Assembly: GCA_041179465.1 (NCBI GenBank)
Contig: JBEGTJ010000018.1
Coordinates: forward strand, 1 to 29,603
Length of the DNA stretch: 29,603 nt
Direction of reading: 5' to 3'
Source of the DNA: TMED14 sp041179465
Lineage (GTDB): Bacteria > Bacteroidota > Bacteroidia > Flavobacteriales > Schleiferiaceae
Program-made: the position numbers and the translations under genes
Notes under the pieces: model-generated
The model's input: only the letters and a program-made list of their open reading frames with translations
Told to the model about the DNA's origin: nothing
Database searches by the model: none
Shown here: one piece after another, positions 21,731 to 26,878 of the stretch
How the letters are laid out: every line of letters starts with the position of its first letter
Numbering within the stretch: position 1 is the stretch's first letter

Positions 21731-22993
21731 TTACATTTTGCCGCGGAGCATTTGGTTCCAGTACAGGTAGGGCAAACCGTACTTTTTAAGCAGCCACATT
21801 AGCCATGATTCCTTGGTGGTGTCGACAAAGGTGCTCAAGAGGGGGTCGCTGTCGCGCACGTTGTCGTACTTGAATTCCGCGAGCACCATACGTCCATATC
21901 CGGTTACCAGCGGGCAGCTGGAGTACCCGTGGTATTCAATGGGCGACGGGCTGTGGGTTTCTGCTGCGCGAATCTGTTCAATGACCACCGGCACCTGCTT
22001 GCGAATCGCCGCGCCGGTTTTGGCCGTCGGAAGGGCGGCCGTGTCGCCAATGCCGTAGACGTTGGTAAATTTTGGATGATTCAGTTTGTGGATGTCGACC
22101 TCGAGCCAACCTTGGTTGGGGCCTTCGGCGACCGCGAGCGGACTTTCCTGGATGAATTTCGGGGCCGTTTGCGGCGGCGCCAAGTGAAGCATGTCGTAGG
22201 GCATCACCATTTCGGTTTCGCCTTGCACTTCCTCGTGGAGCTTCACGTTCTTCTGGGTCATGCAGTCGTTCCCCGCCAAGGCCGTGTTGTAGCGGAACGT
22301 TACCGTTTGGTTGACGCTGTCGATGCGCACCGGTGCGTAGTAGGGCTTGAAAATGATGTTCCGGCGAGCGATGATGTGGTTTAGGGTCTTGGCAAACTCT
22401 TTAACTCCAAAAATGACTCCGCCCGGTGTAGCTAATACGACGTTCGTTTGTTCGCGGATTTCGCGTTTTCTGAAGTAGTGTTCCGCCAAGTACATTATTT
22501 TTTGCGGAGCCCCGCCGCACTTGATGGGCGTCGCGGGCTGGGTGAACACGGCGTTTCCGCCCTTGAAGTCCTGCAAAATCCGCCAGGTTTTCTCGGGATC
22601 CAGGTAGTTGGAGCATACCGAGGGGGTCTCCAGGGCCTCCGCGAGTCCCGGAATCAGGCTCAGGTCGTATACCAGTCCGGGGCTCAGTACGAGGTAGCGG
22701 TAGGTATAGGTCAATCCGCCTTCGGTGGTGATTTGGTGCTGGTCCGGTTGAAGGCTAGCCACGCGCTCTTTTACCCAATCGACGCCCTTGGGCATGTAGT
22801 CAGCTGTTCGGCGCTTCGTTGCCGCCATTTTAAAGGTACCCGCTCCCACTAGGGTCCAGGCGGGCTGGTACCAATGGGTTTCACTCGGTTCGAAAAGGGC
22901 CACGCGCAATTGGGGCAGCTTGCGGCGCAGTTGGGCCGCGGTCATGATGCCGCCTGTTCCGCCGCCAACGATCAGTACGTCAAAGTGGTTCAT
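21731..22993 (-). CDS. sqr: Sulfide:quinone oxidoreductase
   Basis: A 420-residue FAD flavoprotein. The N-terminus FDVLIVGGGTGGIMTAAQLRR is the dinucleotide-binding fold; THWYQPAWTLVGAG and YLVLSPGL follow, and VYGIGDTAALPTAKTGAAIRKQ is the second FAD-binding block. Redox cysteines are Cys159 (IKCGGAPQK) and Cys360 (YSSCPLVTGYG), with a third Cys127. The overall pattern is like the mitochondrial SQOR (type II) branch. It oxidises sulfide to a protein or low-molecular persulfide and passes electrons to quinone at the membrane, with an amphipathic C-terminus (LMWLLKKYGLPYLYW). I chose ATG 22993, where the flavin-binding strand begins; an in-frame extension to 23044 adds no homologous sequence. 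It is the first gene of the sulfide cluster and divergent from the DUF6695 operon. Confidence 0.92.
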   Translation of the reverse strand: MNHFDVLIVGGGTGGIMTAAQLRRKLPQLRVALFEPSETHWYQPAWTLVGAGTFKMAATKRRTADYMPKGVDWVKERVASLQPDQHQITTEGGLTYTYRYLVLSPGLVYDLSLIPGLAEALETPSVCSNYLDPEKTWRILQDFKGGNAVFTQPATPIKCGGAPQKIMYLAEHYFRKREIREQTNVVLATPGGVIFGVKEFAKTLNHIIARRNIIFKPYYAPVRIDSVNQTVTFRYNTALAGNDCMTQKNVKLHEEVQGETEMVMPYDMLHLAPPQTAPKFIQESPLAVAEGPNQGWLEVDIHKLNHPKFTNVYGIGDTAALPTAKTGAAIRKQVPVVIEQIRAAETHSPSPIEYHGYSSCPLVTGYGRMVLAEFKYDNVRDSDPLLSTFVDTTKESWLMWLLKKYGLPYLYWNQMLRGKM

Positions 22994-23017
22994 GTCTTTT
23001 TGGGGTGTTAGGGTAGG

Positions 23018-23025
23018 TAAACCTA
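23018..23025 (-). promoter_or_regulatory. Possible -7 box of the sulfide:quinone oxidoreductase gene
   Basis: TAGGTTTA on the minus strand is one base off TAnnTTTG and 24 bases before the ATG. It overlaps a small dyad TAGGT-AA-ACCTA (23014-23025) that could be an operator for the cluster. Both readings are weak. Confidence 0.3.
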
Positions 23026-23063
23026 GAGCGGGTAGATGGACCATTTTGTAACCCTAATCACAC

Positions 23064-23094
23064 TTGCGGTAACGGCGATTTAACTGCACCTTTG
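23064..23094 (+). promoter_or_regulatory. Promoter of the DUF6695-PLP enzyme operon
   Basis: TTG (23064-23066), a 20-base spacer and CACCTTTG (23087-23094) fit the Bacteroidota -33/-7 pair, with C in place of the first T. The ATG follows after five bases (23100), so the mRNA is likely leaderless or nearly so. Confidence 0.55.
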
Positions 23095-23099
23095 CAATC

Positions 23100-24143
23100 A
23101 TGGCGAATTTGCCGCGGAATTCCGCTGTTTTGGTGCTGGCTTGGCCCGAGGTGACCGCTCGAGGAGAAGAAGGAATTCTCAAGTTTCTTCGTTCCGTCGG
23201 GGTGGTCAAAAACGTGAACATGATGGTGGGGCATGCCGCCATGATGGTGGCGGACGGCAACCACCTGCGCTACTACGATTTCGGGCGCTACATCACGCCC
23301 CGCCGCATGGGCCGCATCCGCTCGGGCGAAACCGATCCCGCGTTGGCGTTTGCGACGGTTCCGCACTGGGACGCCGAAGGCAAACTGACCAATGTGGAGG
23401 CCATTTGCCGCGAGCTCGACGCCAAGTCGGCCGCCACCCACGGCGAAGGCCTGCTTCAGCTCTCGATTTACTACACGCCCGTCGTGGACTTGGTGGACGC
23501 CAAAGCGCGCGAACTGCAGTTTGGCGGGCTGATCGGGTACCACGGGCTCGATTCCAAGCAAACGAACTGCGCCCGTTTTGTGCAGACCGCTCTTTTGGCC
23601 GGAATTGGCCACGAACCCCGCCACTACCGCCGCTACCGCCGGCCGGTCACCTACACCGCTCCCACGCCCTTCTTTAACGTGCTGGCCGCCGCCCAAGACG
23701 GTTCGAGCTACCTGGAGTGGCGCGGCGGAGAGGCCACCTGGAAGCAGGCCCCGATGATCAAGGCGTGGTGGGACGTCACCGCCAAGATTTTTGCTTCGGC
23801 GAGCCGCAGCAAAACCACCCACCTCAACCGCGACGAAGTGGTGGGCAAGCTCGCGGAGCCCGCGCAGCGGCCCGTAGAGGTTCCGCTGCACGCCGAGTAC
23901 TTGGGCGGAATCGGGGAGGGGGCCTGGTACGTCGCTCAGCCGTCGGCCGACCACCTGATTTACTCCGAACGCTGGTCCTACGCCGGCAACCTCGAGTACC
24001 AAGCGCACTACCTCGCCGAAGAAACCCTGGTCCGCCAATTGGCCGACCGCGAGGCCCGACTGACGCACGACAGCCATTTTGCGTGGCTGACCCTCGAACA
24101 AAGTAACGGAATGAAGCACCGGGCCTACCGGCACCACGAATGA
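23100..24143 (+). CDS. DUF6695 family protein, possible papain-like fold
   Basis: A 347-residue soluble protein without signal peptide. The start reads AVLVLAWPEVTARGEEGILKFL, then MMVGHAAMMVADGN and LRYYDFGRYITPRRMGRIRS, a pattern I associate with DUF6695 of Bacteroidota. His45 in VGHAA, a YYDFG strand, then Cys157 in TNCARFVQTAL at the head of a helix has the order His...Cys seen in circularly permuted papain-like proteins (LRAT, PPPDE and NlpC/P60-like groups), suggesting a thiol hydrolase or acyltransferase; this is inference, not family knowledge. The C-terminal part (SNGMKHRAYRHHE) is polar. It is first in a three-gene operon; its stop overlaps the next ATG (ATGA). Confidence 0.8.
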   Translation: MANLPRNSAVLVLAWPEVTARGEEGILKFLRSVGVVKNVNMMVGHAAMMVADGNHLRYYDFGRYITPRRMGRIRSGETDPALAFATVPHWDAEGKLTNVEAICRELDAKSAATHGEGLLQLSIYYTPVVDLVDAKARELQFGGLIGYHGLDSKQTNCARFVQTALLAGIGHEPRHYRRYRRPVTYTAPTPFFNVLAAAQDGSSYLEWRGGEATWKQAPMIKAWWDVTAKIFASASRSKTTHLNRDEVVGKLAEPAQRPVEVPLHAEYLGGIGEGAWYVAQPSADHLIYSERWSYAGNLEYQAHYLAEETLVRQLADREARLTHDSHFAWLTLEQSNGMKHRAYRHHE

Positions 24144-25528
24144 CACAGCAATGGCTCTTAGCGGGCTGCGACGAACGCATCGCGCTGCGCCCCGAAACGG
24201 ACGCAAATCAGTACCACCTCAACCCGATGAAGTACGAGGGGCTGCTGATGCGCGGCTCCTGCACCTGCGGCACCTTGACGCCTGCGGGCTACGAAACGGC
24301 CAAGCGCTTTGAGCGCGACTACCGAGTTGCCGACGACGCCCAGTGGATGCGCACCCAAACCAAGCGCATGCAGCAGCTTTTCGGCGGCGGACGGAACGAC
24401 GAGTTCCACGTGTACTACGGCCCGTCGGGCAGCGACATGATGTACTGGCCGTTGCTGATGCAGTCGATGCTGCACCCCGGCCAGCGCATCACCAACATCG
24501 TGAGCTGCCCTGAGGAGCTCGGTTCGGGCTCCATTTTGGCCGCCGAAGGCAAGTACTACGCCAACCAAAACCAGTTTGGTGCCGCGGTCCCCAAGGGCGT
24601 ACGCGTTACCGAGGCCCTCGACGTCGACGTGCAGTTTTTGCCCGCCCGCGAAGACAGCGGCCACATCTCCGACCGCAAGCAGGCGATTCGCGACATCATC
24701 GCCGCCCGCCCGGGCCAACCCATCGTGGGCAATTTGGTGTTCGGGTCCAAGTCCGGAATTAAGGACGACCTCGACATTATTGACGAGTTTCGCGACGGAG
24801 TGATGTGGGTGGTCGACATGTGCCAGTTCCGCACCCACCGCGGTTTGGTCCACGAGCTCATTTCTAAGGGCGTGATGCTCATGGTGACGGGCTCCAAGTT
24901 TTATCAGGCGCCGCCTTTTTGCGGAGCTCTTCTGGTTCCCAAGTTTTGGACGGAGCGCCTGGTAGGCTGTCCGTCGGAGCAGCTTGCGCCCTACGGAGCC
25001 CTTTTTGCGTCGGCAGACGCTCCGCCCGACCTGCCGAAGCTGCGCGCCCTTTGGCCCGAATACGCCAACGTCGGGCTGCGCCTGCGCTGGGAAATAGCCC
25101 TCGACGAAATGGAGGCCTACTTGGCTTATCCTCAGGAAGATACCGACGCACTCATTCGCCGATGGAACCGAGTGGTGGTCGGACGCCTCGCTCTGAGCGA
25201 CCGCTTTGGCATGATGCCCGACATTGAGTTGACCAACGACAGCATCATCTCGTTTACGGTTTCGGCGGGCGGTCGCGAGCTGGACTACGACGACCTCAAG
25301 AAGCTCTTTGACACTATGGTGCTGTCGACGCACGCGGGCTTTAATGGCTTCAATCGCGTGTTCCTGGGACAGCCCGTGCGCTACGGGTCGCGTTCGTTCA
25401 TTCGCTTGGCCCTTGGGTCGTACTCGATTCGCAAGATGATGGGGCCGGCAGGGTTTGATCCGTTCAACGACCTTCACTTGGTGGATTTGATTGAATCCAC
25501 CGCCGTTCAGCTTTTTGAGCATTCCTGA
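24140..25528 (+). CDS. PLP-dependent fold-type I enzyme, class V aminotransferase-like, substrate unknown
   Basis: A 462-residue cytoplasmic enzyme. The cofactor site is readable: VYYGPSGSDMMYW (residues 91-103, phosphate-binding loop), VMWVVDMCQFRTHRG with Asp226 for the pyridine nitrogen and Gln229 near the ring oxygen, and MVTGSKFYQAPPFCGALLVP with the Schiff-base Lys253. D-x-C-Q and S-K-F resemble class V enzymes and cysteine desulfurases, but no desulfurase loop Cys is evident. The small domain follows from about 300 with YGSRSFIRLALGS near the C-terminus. An early CTCGTL (41-46) adds an unusual Cys pair. It lies between DUF6695 and a DapDC-type decarboxylase, with coupled starts on both sides (ATGA and TGATG). 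Aminotransferase, lyase or decarboxylase activity cannot be told apart. Confidence 0.82.
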   Translation: MTQQWLLAGCDERIALRPETDANQYHLNPMKYEGLLMRGSCTCGTLTPAGYETAKRFERDYRVADDAQWMRTQTKRMQQLFGGGRNDEFHVYYGPSGSDMMYWPLLMQSMLHPGQRITNIVSCPEELGSGSILAAEGKYYANQNQFGAAVPKGVRVTEALDVDVQFLPAREDSGHISDRKQAIRDIIAARPGQPIVGNLVFGSKSGIKDDLDIIDEFRDGVMWVVDMCQFRTHRGLVHELISKGVMLMVTGSKFYQAPPFCGALLVPKFWTERLVGCPSEQLAPYGALFASADAPPDLPKLRALWPEYANVGLRLRWEIALDEMEAYLAYPQEDTDALIRRWNRVVVGRLALSDRFGMMPDIELTNDSIISFTVSAGGRELDYDDLKKLFDTMVLSTHAGFNGFNRVFLGQPVRYGSRSFIRLALGSYSIRKMMGPAGFDPFNDLHLVDLIESTAVQLFEHS

Positions 25529-26769
25529 TGCACCCGCTTGCTCCTGAAGCCCTGTGGGCCGCCAATGCGCTGCGGCCGCTGAGGACCCCGCAGGATTCGG
25601 CGGCGCTCCTGGTTTCGTGGAACGCCCTCGACGCCTACCTCGACGCGCTGGCCGCGTCGTGGAATCACGGCCGCGCGGTGCACGCCGTGGCTATTAAGTC
25701 GCAGCCCCACCCCGCGGTGCTTCGCCACATTGTGGCCCGCGGATTTGGGCTGGAGGCCGCCACGTGGGAGGAGGTGCAGCTCGCCCGAGCCGCCGGCTGT
25801 CCATCCGAGCGTTTGGTTTTTGACTCTCCGGTCAAGCGTCCGCACGAAATCGAAGACTGCGCCCTCCGCAGCCCCGGAATGCTGGTGAACGCCAACAGCC
25901 TCGAGGAGCTCGAGCGCCTTAAGCCGTTTGCCGACCGCCTTCGCCTGGGGCTGCGCATCAACCCCATGGTTGAAGTGGACGCGCCCTCGGTCTACCAGGT
26001 CAGCGGCGACGAGTCCAAGTTTGGCACCCCCATCGCCGAGCGTGCGGCCATCCTCGACGCCGTGTGTGCGTACCCGATTGAAGCGCTTCACGTGCATTCC
26101 GGTTCGTCGATGAACGACACCCGCGGAGCCGTGCGCGCGCTCACCCGCCTGCGCGACCTGGCCGTGGAGGCCAACGTGCGGCTTGCGGCCGCCGGAACCA
26201 GCCGTCGCATCACCACCCTCGACGTCGGGGGAGGGCTGAAGCCAGAGCTCCTCGAGGCAAACGGATCGGCACCTCAAATGCGGGCCTACACCGAAGCCCT
26301 GAGGGCCGCGGTGCCCGAGCTGTGGTCCGATTTTGCGCTCGTCACGGAATTCGGGCAGTGGACCCATTTCCACACGGGCTACGCCCTGAGCGACGTCGAG
26401 TACGTACTTTCCCGCGGCGACCGTTCGGTGGCCTACCTGCACTTGGGCGCGGACTTTTTGCTTCGCGACGCCTACGTGCGCCCAAGGGGCATCGCCTGGC
26501 TCCCCCTGCGCGGCGGCCAAGCGCTTTTGGACGCCCCGGTACTGACCGATTTGGCCGGGCCGCTCTGCTTCGCCGGAGACTACCTCGAGAAAGGCTGCAT
26601 GCTTCCCCCGCTCCAAGAAGGGGACGAGATGCTGTTGCTGGGTACGGGCTCCAATGCCTACGCCCTGTGGTCGCGGCACACCTCGCGCAGCATTCCGGCG
26701 ACCTACGGCGTCGACTTCGCCCAGCGCCGGCTGGAGCTCCTCTCGGGGCGGACCAATCCGTTTATTTAG
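25528..26769 (+). CDS. PLP-dependent fold-type III decarboxylase, diaminopimelate/ornithine decarboxylase family, divergent
   Basis: A 413-residue member of the alanine racemase/DapDC group. An N-terminal barrel holds AVAIKSQPHPAVLRHIVARG with the PLP Lys57, LEAATWEEVQLARAAG, LRINPMVE, SKFG, LHVHSGSS with His190 stacking on PLP, and LDVGGGLKPE binding phosphate. A C-terminal beta domain has PLCFAGDYLEKG (Cys347 and Asp351, as in CES-x-D of the family) and GSNAYALWSRH with Tyr378. The usual EPGR is EFGQ (residues 274-277), so the phosphate and substrate contacts differ from LysA and SpeC. It is thus likely a decarboxylase for a different substrate, possibly the product of the preceding PLP enzyme. 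The ATG overlaps the previous stop by one base. The transcript ends at the hairpin near 26831-26854. Confidence 0.85.
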   Translation: MHPLAPEALWAANALRPLRTPQDSAALLVSWNALDAYLDALAASWNHGRAVHAVAIKSQPHPAVLRHIVARGFGLEAATWEEVQLARAAGCPSERLVFDSPVKRPHEIEDCALRSPGMLVNANSLEELERLKPFADRLRLGLRINPMVEVDAPSVYQVSGDESKFGTPIAERAAILDAVCAYPIEALHVHSGSSMNDTRGAVRALTRLRDLAVEANVRLAAAGTSRRITTLDVGGGLKPELLEANGSAPQMRAYTEALRAAVPELWSDFALVTEFGQWTHFHTGYALSDVEYVLSRGDRSVAYLHLGADFLLRDAYVRPRGIAWLPLRGGQALLDAPVLTDLAGPLCFAGDYLEKGCMLPPLQEGDEMLLLGTGSNAYALWSRHTSRSIPATYGVDFAQRRLELLSGRTNPFI

Positions 26770-26821
26770 TTCGCTCGCCACCGCAGGAGCGCAGGGTTCG
26801 CCCGCCTCGGTTCCACGGCAT

Positions 26822-26860
26822 AAAAAAAAAGAGGCCGCCCGTTGGGGCGGCCTCTCTCGT
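26822..26860. terminator. Strong hairpin terminator between convergent genes
   Basis: GAGGCCGCCC (26831-26840), loop GTTG, GGGCGGCCTC (26845-26854), a perfect 10-bp stem. On the minus strand it is followed by a run of nine T residues (plus strand A run 26822-26830), so it chiefly ends the T9SS cargo transcript, with only TCTCGTTT on the plus side for the decarboxylase operon. Confidence 0.88.
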
Positions 26861-26878
26861 TTGGCGAAGAGCCAGGTC

